A DNA stretch of 64,000 nucleotides from CAZJRB01 sp964547995 (GTDB taxonomy: Bacteria; Planctomycetota; Planctomycetia; Pirellulales; Thermoguttaceae): positions 38,043 to 102,042 of the forward strand of contig CAZJRB010000013.1 in assembly GCA_964547995.1 (NCBI GenBank), given 5' to 3'. A model generated the notes under the pieces. That model ran no database searches and was not told the origin of the DNA. It saw only the letters and a list, made by a program, of their open reading frames with translations. Each line of letters begins with the position of its first letter. Positions within the stretch are counted from its first letter, which is position 1. Both the position numbers and the translations under genes were made by a program. Positions 10,114 to 18,840 of the stretch are shown piece by piece.

Positions 10114-10230
10114 CACTGGATATCCGTTTTCCGTCTCAACGGCCCAAAGGAGTCAGGTGAGTGGTGTGTACGATGCCCCACGAGAATGCGGAAATCTACT
10201 CGCTAGAAGCATCAGACACAAGGGCACTTT

Positions 10231-10256
10231 GCACCCCCTCCTCCAAGGGGGGGTGC
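10231..10256. terminator. GC-rich hairpin downstream of the SGNH gene
   Basis: GCACCCCC and GGGGGTGC form an 8-bp stem with a pyrimidine-rich loop, about 130 bases after the stop of the SGNH gene. There is no U-tract, so it may be a processing or stabilising stem rather than an intrinsic terminator. Confidence 0.35.
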
Positions 10257-10385
10257 GGCAGCAATTTGACGACGACCTTGACACAAAAAGACTTAATTGG
10301 CGGAAATCTGGTCAGAAATGCGTTAAAAGGGCAATTTGTCCGCCCGAAATGCAAAATGCGGCGATAGCTGGCAACCTGATCGCCA

Positions 10386-11822
10386 TCAAGAAGTTTCGTC
10401 TCGCTCCTGGATCATTTTCAAGATTCGTTTTCCAATGGCCCTGCCGGTATCCTTGCCGCTATATGGGCCTGTATGCGCATGGTCGTAGAAATCGTTTCGC
10501 CCGTTGAAATCAAAAAGGGAAGACAGGTCGAGAAAGTCATCCTTGTCTGCGATTGTTTCTTGGACACAGCGGTAGAAATCTTGAATGAACATTCTTCGAT
10601 CTTTGGGGAGAGTGCAATAGAACTCGTCTTCGAATTCAGTACGGCCTTTTTTTGTGTGAGGCACCGGTTGCAAGACAAATAGCGGCAGAATGCCAAATTC
10701 ACGGCAAATAGCTCGGATCATTTTTGTGTTGTCAACATATATTGAAACCGTCTTCTCTAAATTACCATGACTTGCATCATTAATGCAGCCGGAGCAAATG
10801 ACTGGGGGTGTGATATGAGGACAGATATAATCCCGGCAGAAAACAGAATAAGTTCCGAGAGATTGAGCGACAGCATAACGCATCGTGGGTGCGTGGTATC
10901 CCTCAATAAGTAGTCTGAGTTTTATTGCCAAGTCACCTTGGATGTTTCCGGCTCCAAACATATAGCCGTGACCTGGATCATTATACCCATCATAGAACAC
11001 AACCACGGTTGGAACTTGGGTTGCCGGCACTTGCCTCAGCAGTTCCTGAAACTTAGCTAATTCTAGGGATGATTGGAAAGAACCAACGCCAAAGTTCTTG
11101 ACGGTTGCCGAAATGCCGGAGTCTTGAAGATATTTCCCCACTTGATTGGCCAATGTCAGTTCATCGGTAGTTTCCAGATTCAACATTGTCGACCCTCCAA
11201 AAAGCCAGATTATTTCATCGGAATCTGGGGGTGGGATGGAGGCAGGACAATGCCTTGCTGCGTAGAAATCCGTGAAGTTGATCGTATCAGTTGCTATGGG
11301 CCTTACGCTGTAAAGGGAATAGTTGTGGTACTTGCCGCCGGCAGATCTGACGGCTTTAAGGTCGCTCAAGAACTGATCCCTTTCTGGCAAGTCTGCCAGC
11401 AAATAGAGTAAACGCTTTTTGGGAGGCGTTGGTCCCAAGGGCCTGTGCGCTCGTAAACGTGCCCAAACTTCAACAGCAAGAATTGTCAGAATGAGCATGA
11501 AAATTAGGAGAGCACATTTTAGCGAAATAATGCCTGCACTTTTGGCAACGACAAGAATGCCTCGTCGTCTTTCAGCTACCGGTATCCGTGATAGTAGAAA
11601 ACTCCCCATGATGAGAAGAATGCCCCCGATTACGAGACTATGCAACTGGACTCTGCCGAATCCAGGATGGCTTTGGGGGAAAGCATCTCCTAGAAAGGCT
11701 ATTAGCACGAATAAAAGTCCTGCGACAATAGCCCAGAAACCTATTCGGGAAAAGGCTGTATAATGACTGGATGGCGTTCTGCCGTCAGATGTCCTATTGG
11801 CAGAAAATACAGACTCACTCAT
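10386..11822 (-). CDS. Membrane-anchored SGNH/GDSL-like hydrolase
   Basis: This is a 478-residue protein. The ATG at 11822 is chosen because AGGAG sits eight bases upstream; the longer frame to 12017 adds 65 unconvincing residues. Three hydrophobic segments occupy about the first 140 residues. The remainder looks like an SGNH esterase: block I FGGSTMLN with the nucleophile Ser, and the later VVFYDGYNDPGHG block with an Asn/Asp pair. The catalytic Asp-His end is not clear to me. In a polysaccharide locus such proteins often remove or transfer acyl groups on the polymer; that role is inference. Confidence 0.65.
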   Translation of the reverse strand: MSESVFSANRTSDGRTPSSHYTAFSRIGFWAIVAGLLFVLIAFLGDAFPQSHPGFGRVQLHSLVIGGILLIMGSFLLSRIPVAERRRGILVVAKSAGIISLKCALLIFMLILTILAVEVWARLRAHRPLGPTPPKKRLLYLLADLPERDQFLSDLKAVRSAGGKYHNYSLYSVRPIATDTINFTDFYAARHCPASIPPPDSDEIIWLFGGSTMLNLETTDELTLANQVGKYLQDSGISATVKNFGVGSFQSSLELAKFQELLRQVPATQVPTVVVFYDGYNDPGHGYMFGAGNIQGDLAIKLRLLIEGYHAPTMRYAVAQSLGTYSVFCRDYICPHITPPVICSGCINDASHGNLEKTVSIYVDNTKMIRAICREFGILPLFVLQPVPHTKKGRTEFEDEFYCTLPKDRRMFIQDFYRCVQETIADKDDFLDLSSLFDFNGRNDFYDHAHTGPYSGKDTGRAIGKRILKMIQERDETS

Positions 11823-12101
11823 GTTTATTGCTCCTAACCCGGCCAACGACAGCACCAGTAAGCCACCACGCCGGTTTTCCGTCCCAATCTTCCAAGGACT
11901 CAGACTCAGGTGTAGGTGAGATGCTCCCCACGAATTACGGCCATCCGACAATCGGGCCGCTTGATTCCCCGCTATCGTGTGGATTGTGTCTGTGCAAAAG
12001 ATACTCGAATCCAGCAAGTCATGTCCATAGCATTCTTTCCTTTTGATGCGGGGGGCGAAGATTCTCGGTGAGTGTTGTGTGTGCTACGTTGCCGTGACAG
12101 G

Positions 12102-14576
12102 TTACTTGAGAGGGACGGGCACGGCCAGCCGCGACCATCGGTCGGTCAGCGAGGCCAGCGGCGGCGGCACGTCGCCCGACCAGTCCTGTAAGATGCCGCG
12201 GAAGCGACCATCAGAGTTGCGCCAGAGGGCCAGATCGACCGGCTGGGGCAGCACGAGCCGCAGGTCGCCTGTTTCAAACCGGCTGAGCCCGCCGGCAGCC
12301 AGTGCGTCGAGGCGGCCGTCGGCATCGAGGCGGATCGCGGCAATGCCCGTGGCGTGGATCAGGACCGGGCGGCCTTGGATTTCGACGGTAACCTGCATGG
12401 GATCGCCGACGACGTCCTGTTCGGCTGCCGTGAGTACGACTGTGCCGTCGATCAGACGCGTCTGGCCCTTCAGCGGCGGGAGGACGGCGGGACGTCCACC
12501 ATGGCAGGGATTGCCTACGAAGGGCGTTTGCGGTTTGAGTCCCCGGTTGCGAAGCACGTCGAGCACCCGGGCGACGGCATCCTGAGTCGATCCAGTGGCG
12601 ACCATTTCGCCGGGCAGCGCGGCGTCGCCGTCGAACGGCTGGCCGTCGAAGCCCCGCGTCCATGGGCCCATACGCACCAAGGCGGTTTTGCCGGCCTGAG
12701 CCACACGGCGGAAGAACTTGGCGGCCGCCGGGCGCTCGAACTGCGGATGGTAAAACAGGGCCGCTTCGTACCGTTGCGGTCCGTAGCGGAGATAGCCCGC
12801 TTTGTCGAGGCGCAACGCGCCGCTGTGGATATCGTCGCTGGGGATCAGGTCGGCGTAATAGCCAGCCGTCCATAGGGCATCGGCCGCCGCGATGCCGTAG
12901 TCCTCGAAACCCGCTCCGGCGAAGTTCTGGGCGCTGGGATGCCCGAACACCATCGCCACCGGGCAATCCAACGGACTGCGGACGACGAAATTCAGCAACC
13001 GGATGCGGGCGTCGCCCTGCAAGAGCCGGCCGCGGAGCAGCGCCTCGGCCGAAGTGGAGTACTTCGATCCTCCTGGTGTGGGATACTGTGGGTGGAAGTG
13101 GTAACGTCCGCCGGCCAGGGCGTCCCTCCAGATGCCCACCTCGTATTGCTTGATGTTCGACGAGTAGTTCATGTTGTACCACAACGAACCGCCCCATCGC
13201 TTGCTCAAGGCGGTGCGGATGCTGTAGGAGCAGTTGAAGTCGGTCTGGCCGAAGTCGCGGGTGGCGGCCCACCAATGGACGCCGTTACGACGCATCTCGT
13301 CCAAGTGCGGCCTGTTGTGCCAGGTAGGGTGTGTCCCGACGAAGGCCTCCGGCCCGAACGTCTTTTTCACCACCCGGTAGAAGTCGTCCTCCAGTGCTGC
13401 ATTTCGGCATCGGAAGAATTCCATATAGCGGTTGATCGTCGCCAGCCGATCCGACTCCTGTCCGCAATGCGGTTGGGACATCAGCAGCACGTCGCGGAGC
13501 AGGTCCCGTCCCTCGCTGTGGCGGGCGTAGGCTTCGGCCCCGTCGCGGGAGAACCAGAAGTCGTCGGTCAGCCGGCAGAACTTCGGCTGCCACGGCGGCA
13601 CGCCCCATTCGTCCTTGCAGGCGCCCAGCAGGCCGCAGTCGGCATATTGCCGCACGATGGCCCGCTGGAACGCCACGATTTCCGGCGAGAAGATATCGGG
13701 AAACAGATGGGCAAAGGCCACCATGACACAGGCTTCCCGCCCGCGCGTCGCCGGGGAGCAGGGGATGGTCACGCTCACCTGCTTCGCGGAGGCTTCGGTC
13801 ACGCGGCAGGATGCGGTAATGTCGGTGACCGAATCGCCGTCAATCCCCTGGTCGTCGCGGACGTAGGAATAGATCCGCACCAGGCGCCCGGCCAACGTTA
13901 TGTAGGGCGTTTTATCATAGGTATAGTGGTCGATAAACGGTCCGGCCGCTTCTTGCGAGACGCTCACCTCACCCGAGTCAGCCAGGGACACGCGTTTCAG
14001 ACGTAGCAATTCGAGCATCTTGTCGGGATGTTTTTGCCGGAAGGCCTCGCGGGCCTCGCGGATGCACAGGTCGACGATCAGTCGCATACCTTGCGCTCGG
14101 GCATAGTCAGCAGCGCGGCGGATCTGGTCGTGCATATCCGGGTCGGTGATCTCGTGTCCGGGCGTCCGGAAGACCGCAAAAAGCACGTCGTAATGGGAGT
14201 TCCGGGCAACCATATCGAGAAACGGCTTGTAGCCCTCAGGCTCAAACTCCTTCGGCTGCCAAGGCCACACATTGATCACGGGAGGGACGTTCTCTAGCTC
14301 TTTACCCAGCGCTATGATATTCCCTGGTTGCTCTTTGGACTCCTGAAGAGTCAACTTCTCCCGTTCTGACCCCAGTTCAGCCTGTTTGTTGCTTTGGCCA
14401 CAACCTACAATCGCGCAGACGACAATCCCCGCAGTTACGAAGCCCCGACATGCCAAGAAACCGCCGATCAGCAGTCCGGCCCCGGCCTTCGCCAACGCCG
14501 AAAACACGCTCTCTTCACAGCGAAGCCTGACAACGGGGGAAAACCACGAAAATGGTTTCAGTGGGTTACGGGTCAT
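12102..14576 (-). CDS. Large lipoprotein, possible glycoside hydrolase
   Basis: This 824-residue protein has a long N-terminal region with a hydrophobic stretch ending in a lipobox-like AIVGC at about residues 55-59. The N-terminal third looks like a TIM-barrel glycosidase (VINVWPWQPKEFEPEGYKPF; YARAQGMRLIVDLCIREARE) and the middle has many Trp/Tyr-rich segments (HPTWHNRPHLDEM, WWAATRDFG). The C-terminus is beta-rich. I cannot assign a family or catalytic pair. Its place at the end of an exopolysaccharide cluster fits polymer trimming. Confidence 0.6.
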   Translation of the reverse strand: MTRNPLKPFSWFSPVVRLRCEESVFSALAKAGAGLLIGGFLACRGFVTAGIVVCAIVGCGQSNKQAELGSEREKLTLQESKEQPGNIIALGKELENVPPVINVWPWQPKEFEPEGYKPFLDMVARNSHYDVLFAVFRTPGHEITDPDMHDQIRRAADYARAQGMRLIVDLCIREAREAFRQKHPDKMLELLRLKRVSLADSGEVSVSQEAAGPFIDHYTYDKTPYITLAGRLVRIYSYVRDDQGIDGDSVTDITASCRVTEASAKQVSVTIPCSPATRGREACVMVAFAHLFPDIFSPEIVAFQRAIVRQYADCGLLGACKDEWGVPPWQPKFCRLTDDFWFSRDGAEAYARHSEGRDLLRDVLLMSQPHCGQESDRLATINRYMEFFRCRNAALEDDFYRVVKKTFGPEAFVGTHPTWHNRPHLDEMRRNGVHWWAATRDFGQTDFNCSYSIRTALSKRWGGSLWYNMNYSSNIKQYEVGIWRDALAGGRYHFHPQYPTPGGSKYSTSAEALLRGRLLQGDARIRLLNFVVRSPLDCPVAMVFGHPSAQNFAGAGFEDYGIAAADALWTAGYYADLIPSDDIHSGALRLDKAGYLRYGPQRYEAALFYHPQFERPAAAKFFRRVAQAGKTALVRMGPWTRGFDGQPFDGDAALPGEMVATGSTQDAVARVLDVLRNRGLKPQTPFVGNPCHGGRPAVLPPLKGQTRLIDGTVVLTAAEQDVVGDPMQVTVEIQGRPVLIHATGIAAIRLDADGRLDALAAGGLSRFETGDLRLVLPQPVDLALWRNSDGRFRGILQDWSGDVPPPLASLTDRWSRLAVPVPLK

Positions 14577-15299
14577 TATAGCTCGCTCGCCCGGTCAAAT
14601 GGAATGGACCGCAAACACCGGTGCCGGTCCGAGCCAGGAAGGCACAGCCGCACCCGGGATTGACTGCTCTCAGGTGCAGTCTCCCCCCTTCCAGGCCCAG
14701 AAAGGGGCATATACTGATAAGTCGCTGTCGTTGTCAAGGGCGGATTGTTGAGGCAGCTAATGCACTGGGGGACTGATGCGCCCATGGATGGCGGTTAAGG
14801 GGAAGATAAGGGGAATAGAGAAACCCCCCATATCATTTCTCTGAGATACTCTTCTCAGAATGGTACGAGTATGGGGTACTCCCCGAGGAGACGTAATCTT
14901 TGGGGCTAATGAGGAACCATGAAACGGCACGTGGTCGATGTTCATTGTGGCTCTGCTGCCTATCATTGCCCACGTGGCACAACCGAGGCTCGCTGATTCG
15001 GAGATACCAGTGTCGCTTGATCGCCTCGCCACTCTTTTGCGCCTTCTTGCCAGGGTAGCCTTCTGTCCGATGTTTGGAACCGTCCGGCGTGCCTGGCACC
15101 TCTGCCCGCCTCGCTGTGATGCGGTCCGGTTGGGAGCCCCCCCATCCCCGCCCAGAAAACCCGGTTGCCCTACTTGATTCTACCAACTGACCCTGTTAGA
15201 CTAACGGATGTCCTTCTCATTCTGAGTTGGGATATCTTGCTATCCTTATTCACCAGCAGGAGAAACCTAGCTGGCAACAACCAAACATAGGGGTGAATC
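14577..15299. other. Intergenic, no gene recognised
   Basis: Only short unconvincing frames are present. A small inverted repeat TCTGAGA-6 bases-TCTCAGA lies near 14840. The region separates divergent transcription units, so promoters for both sides are expected, but no clear -35/-10 pair stands out. Confidence 0.35.
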
Positions 15300-15494
15300 A
15301 TGCGATACTTAGCGGCGGCATTGATCGGTTTCTCGGCACTCGGATTTGTGTTGGCTGTTGCCGCACCCTATGTGGGTGGCATAACGGGGGTAGCCCCAGA
15401 AGGATTTTCCCGAGCTTGCACCAATCTTGCGCTGATCGCCATTGCGTTGGGTGTATGGTTTCGAGATTCCGGCAACCAAAAAAGTAGACTGTGA
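15300..15494 (+). CDS. Small two-helix membrane protein
   Basis: This 64-residue protein has two hydrophobic segments (LAAALIGFSALGFVLAVAAP and LALIAIALGVWF) and a short charged tail. A GGGGTG ribosome binding site precedes the ATG. Its TGA overlaps the ATG of the next gene (TGATG), so translation is probably coupled. No family recognised. The coupling suggests it works with the FGE-fold protein or helps place it at the membrane. Confidence 0.6.
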   Translation: MRYLAAALIGFSALGFVLAVAAPYVGGITGVAPEGFSRACTNLALIAIALGVWFRDSGNQKSRL

Positions 15495-16234
15495 TGGAAA
15501 CGGCAGGACAAGAACAACACCGGCAAATGCTTAGGAATGAGAAAGACGGCAGCATCCTGGCGCTGATCCCTGACGGAAGATTCCTGGCAGGTGACGAGAA
15601 GTTCGAAATCGAGTTGTCGGCATATTACGTGGGAACCACGCCTATCATCAATGCACAGTACAAGCAGTTTGTGGATGTTACGGGTCATCCTCCACCAGAC
15701 AAGAGCCAGTGGGGGCGTGCGAGGTGGCATGGCAACGCCTTTCCGGCAGAGTTGGCAGATCATCCGGTCGTGTGTGTCTCGTGGGAAGATGCTCTGGCAT
15801 ACTGTAACTGGGCCGGATTGCGCCTGCCAACCGAATTGGAATGGGAAAAAGCGGCTCGTGGCACGGATGGTCGCGAGTTCCCTTGGGGTAACGAGTGGGA
15901 CCCCAAGAAATGCTGCAACCAGCATGACGGCGCCAACGGAACGTACAGTGTGTCGAGCTGTTGCGAGGGGCGCAGCCCTTGCGGCATGTACCACATGAGC
16001 GGAAATGTGTGGGAGTGGTGCGCGGACTGGTATGACGAAGACGCCTATTCGCGATATCGGGACGGAGACCTGGCGCCTCCTTCTTCCGGAACGTCCCGCG
16101 TGTTGCGCGGCGGCTCGTGGGTGAACGACTCTCCGGACGCCTTCCGGTGTACGTGTCGTCGTCCCTCTCACCCGGATTACCGCCTCTTCAACCTTGGTTT
16201 TCGCGTGGCCAAGGATTTTGCGAAGACCGTTTGA
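15494..16234 (+). CDS. Formylglycine-generating-enzyme-fold protein
   Basis: This 246-residue protein is essentially one FGE-sulfatase domain: GTTPIINAQYKQF near the start, LPTELEWEKAARG in the middle, MSGNVWEWCADWY and RVLRGGSWVND at the end. In true FGE two active-site Cys convert a sulfatase Cys to formylglycine. Here the C-terminal part reads AFRCTCRRP, so one Cys position is kept but the upstream partner of the human enzyme is not evident. A non-sulfatase role is therefore possible. It is translationally coupled to the small membrane protein before it. Confidence 0.8.
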   Translation: METAGQEQHRQMLRNEKDGSILALIPDGRFLAGDEKFEIELSAYYVGTTPIINAQYKQFVDVTGHPPPDKSQWGRARWHGNAFPAELADHPVVCVSWEDALAYCNWAGLRLPTELEWEKAARGTDGREFPWGNEWDPKKCCNQHDGANGTYSVSSCCEGRSPCGMYHMSGNVWEWCADWYDEDAYSRYRDGDLAPPSSGTSRVLRGGSWVNDSPDAFRCTCRRPSHPDYRLFNLGFRVAKDFAKTV

Positions 16235-16294
16235 TCGTCAAGGCCCGGAGAAAATCCATCCGCAGCACGGACGCCGGGGGCCCGGTCAGGCAGA

Positions 16295-17791
16295 CTACAG
16301 CTCCCAACCCTTCCGGTATTCGCGATAGAGGTGCTTGTTGGCGCCGGCAACGTTAGTGATTTTCATGTTCTCGCTGTCAAAGAGCACCTTCCTCCCGGCA
16401 CGCAATGCGACGGTTGCCAGGTTGACGGTGTCTGTGATCGGTCCGGCGTTCAGGAAGCTACCCGGCGATTGTTTGCCCCCTCTGACGGCCCGGAGCCACA
16501 GGTTTTGGTGCCCGCCGTGCCCCTGCTGCCTCTGTTCCAATCGGAGGGCTTCACTCTTGCCCTTGGCGAACAGTTGCGGGTTCTGGCCGTGGAAACCGGC
16601 CATGATCGCCCCCCGGTCGCCGACAAACAGGATGCCCTCTCTGCCCATCTTGGTTGTGTGCGCCTCGATTTCCCCGGGCAGGCGGGGTTTCATGCCGCCG
16701 TCGTACCAGAACAGGTCCAGTTCGGGCATGTCCTCCCGCGCCGCAAACTGGAGGCGGATAGTGCAGCCGGTCGGGTAGGAAAAGTCGTTCGTCGCGGTCC
16801 GGCTGACGTGATCGACGATCGAGCAGGTGTGGGTCGCCCATGCCTCGGCGCTCCGTGGGGCGCCCAGGCCGAGCGCCGCAAATACCGGCCAAAGACTGTA
16901 GATGCCCATGTCGGCCATCGAGCCGCCGCCGAAATCGTACCAGCCGCGAAACACCGTGTGCGTGTAGTGCGGATGATAGGGGCGGTCGAGCGCAGGCCCC
17001 AGCCACAAGTCCCAGTCGAAACCCTTGGGAACCGGCGGCCTGTCGGTGGGAATCTCGGTGTACTGGGGCCACACCGGCCGGTTCGTCCAATTGTGGACTT
17101 CCCGGAGCGGGCCGATGATTCCCTCCCTGATCCGCTCGGCGATCAAGCGGTTGCCGGTTCCGCTGCCGTAGGCCAGCAGGTGGGTGGCGGCCTTCGTCTT
17201 GCGGGCCGTCGCGACGACCAATCTTCCTTCGTACATCCGGTTGGCCAAGGGCTTGTGTACCATCACGTGCTTGCCCTTGTTCATCGCTGCGATGGAGATC
17301 GCCGCGTGAAGATGATCGGGCGTCATGATCTTGACGGCGTCCAGGTCCTTTTCCTTCTCCAGCAGCTCGCGGAAGTCGGCATAGCCGGAGCACGCCTTGA
17401 AGTTCTCTTTGCCCCTCTGGTTTGCGTAGTAGGCGTCCACGACTTCCCGGCCCACCTCCCGGCCGCCGGGACAGCCGCCGTCGTTCTCGCGCCAGCCGGG
17501 TTTTCCCAGATATCTTCGTATTGTGTTCCGGATGTTGTTCTTACCCCACTCGACGTAGTCGTTGCTGTCGGCGTTCGGGTCGCATACTGCCACAATCTGC
17601 ATCTCCGGCTCGGCGAGCAAGCCCCCGAGTTCGCGGAATCCCTGCGTGCCCATGCCGATGTTGGCCAGGGTGATCTTGTCGCTTGGAGCGACCTGTCCGG
17701 CTCCCCCCAAAACATGTCTGGGAACAATAGCAAGGGCGCCGGATGCGACGGCGGATTCCAGAAACCTGCGGCGATTGATATTGGAAGTCAT
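16295..17791 (-). CDS. Tat-exported Gfo/Idh/MocA-family oxidoreductase
   Basis: This 498-residue protein starts at the ATG at 17791, seven bases after a perfect AGGAGG. The N-terminus NRRRFLE plus a hydrophobic stretch is a twin-arginine signal. The Rossmann motif is NIGMGTQG, followed by an acidic AVCDPN segment. The family EKP motif reads HKP here (VMVHKPLA), a change at a position that usually contacts cofactor or substrate. Members oxidise or reduce sugars and inositols with NAD(P). Export with a folded cofactor through Tat is common in planctomycetes. The substrate is unknown. Confidence 0.85.
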   Translation of the reverse strand: MTSNINRRRFLESAVASGALAIVPRHVLGGAGQVAPSDKITLANIGMGTQGFRELGGLLAEPEMQIVAVCDPNADSNDYVEWGKNNIRNTIRRYLGKPGWRENDGGCPGGREVGREVVDAYYANQRGKENFKACSGYADFRELLEKEKDLDAVKIMTPDHLHAAISIAAMNKGKHVMVHKPLANRMYEGRLVVATARKTKAATHLLAYGSGTGNRLIAERIREGIIGPLREVHNWTNRPVWPQYTEIPTDRPPVPKGFDWDLWLGPALDRPYHPHYTHTVFRGWYDFGGGSMADMGIYSLWPVFAALGLGAPRSAEAWATHTCSIVDHVSRTATNDFSYPTGCTIRLQFAAREDMPELDLFWYDGGMKPRLPGEIEAHTTKMGREGILFVGDRGAIMAGFHGQNPQLFAKGKSEALRLEQRQQGHGGHQNLWLRAVRGGKQSPGSFLNAGPITDTVNLATVALRAGRKVLFDSENMKITNVAGANKHLYREYRKGWEL

Positions 17792-18081
17792 TGGATGCCT
17801 CCTGCGGCAAACGGGGGTTGTGCAATTTTCAGCCCTCTCGGATGACCACGGATCATACCACGCCGGTCGCGGGTGGTCCAGAATCCGCCGTTTCTTGGGC
17901 TGCCCGGTTCCGCCGGGCGGCATCTTGCTACGGGCTATAGATCTGCTACAAGGGTTTCCAAGTTGGGTGTTTCTGGCCAAGCCGGTCTGGGGAAATAATC
18001 CGGACAGGCCGTCACAACAAGATTGCCCACTGCCGTGGGATAGACCGGAGCAGGCCACACCCAGGGATTGAACTTCCTTGC

Positions 18082-18510
18082 GTTAAGACCAAAACCGGGC
18101 ACTCCCGGAAAGTGCCTATCCACCCCCGGCTCAAGCCCTTACTTCGCGCCTTGCCCAAGAACAGGCCGTGGTTGTTCACGGCCCCGCCCAGCCGGAAGTA
18201 CCCGCAAGGCGGCCACTGGATCAACACGAAACACCTCAACAAGGACTTCTTGAAGCTTTTGACCAAGGCGGGCATCAAGGCGGGGCGGAAGACCGGCGGG
18301 TTCTCAATCCACTCGCTGCGCAACTCGTTCGAGACCGTCTGCGTCAACGCCGGGATCCCCCAACGGGTGGTCGATACCTGGTTGGGCCATCGTTCCGGTC
18401 GGTCGATGGCAAGCATTTACTACAAACTGTCCGACGAGGACAGCCAGAAGTTCATGTTGAAGGTCCCGCTTGGGATCGGCAAGCTGGCGGCCGATGCCAG
18501 CACCACGTAG
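18082..18510 (+). pseudogene. Tyrosine recombinase C-terminal fragment
   Basis: The frame encodes KTKTGHSRKVPIHPRL, then HSLRNSF (the His-x-x-Arg box), WLGHRSG, and ASIYYKL with the presumed nucleophile Tyr. The N-terminal DNA-binding part and the first catalytic Arg are missing, and no start codon with a ribosome binding site is seen. It is a relic of an integrase at the left edge of the SWIM/DUF6493 island. Confidence 0.75.
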
Positions 18511-18687
18511 ACCTACAAGGAGGTCAGGATCATGTCGACGTTCATGTTGATGATCACGGTGATCGCCGTTACGGCGGTCACGAGTCGAGGCGCGCGTTGG
18601 GTGACAGTTTGGGTGACACCTATCTTCTTAGGGCAGGGAGAGAAGTAGAACTTGCCCGACAAATATTGCATGGCCACCGAAATTGCA

Positions 18688-18806
18688 GGATGCCGAGACG
18701 GTGTTGCTGTTTCCGGCGATGGTGGGGTGAGGGACATCTAACGGACGCCGTCGATTCCGGCCGGTTATTGAAACCATCTGCGGCGCTGAGGGGCGTTGGC
18801 CTATCC
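18688..18806 (+). repeat. Recombinase-tail repeat, left copy
   Basis: About 118 bases beginning GGATGCCGAGACGG are repeated with roughly 85% identity at 23471-23588. The first 43 bases match the last codons of a tyrosine recombinase (DAETxLLFPAMVG, stop); the remainder matches the untranslated sequence after that stop. Upstream of this copy the recombinase frame is degenerate. Confidence 0.8.
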
Positions 18807-18840
18807 ACGAGGGTAATATCCTGGACTTCCACTGCTTACG

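Noticed and set aside
16331..17845. Long plus-strand open frame (504 codons) opposite the Gfo/Idh/MocA gene
   Set aside because: It is exactly antisense to a gene with a Tat signal, Rossmann motif and perfect ribosome binding site, and its translation shows no domain; high GC makes such shadows common.
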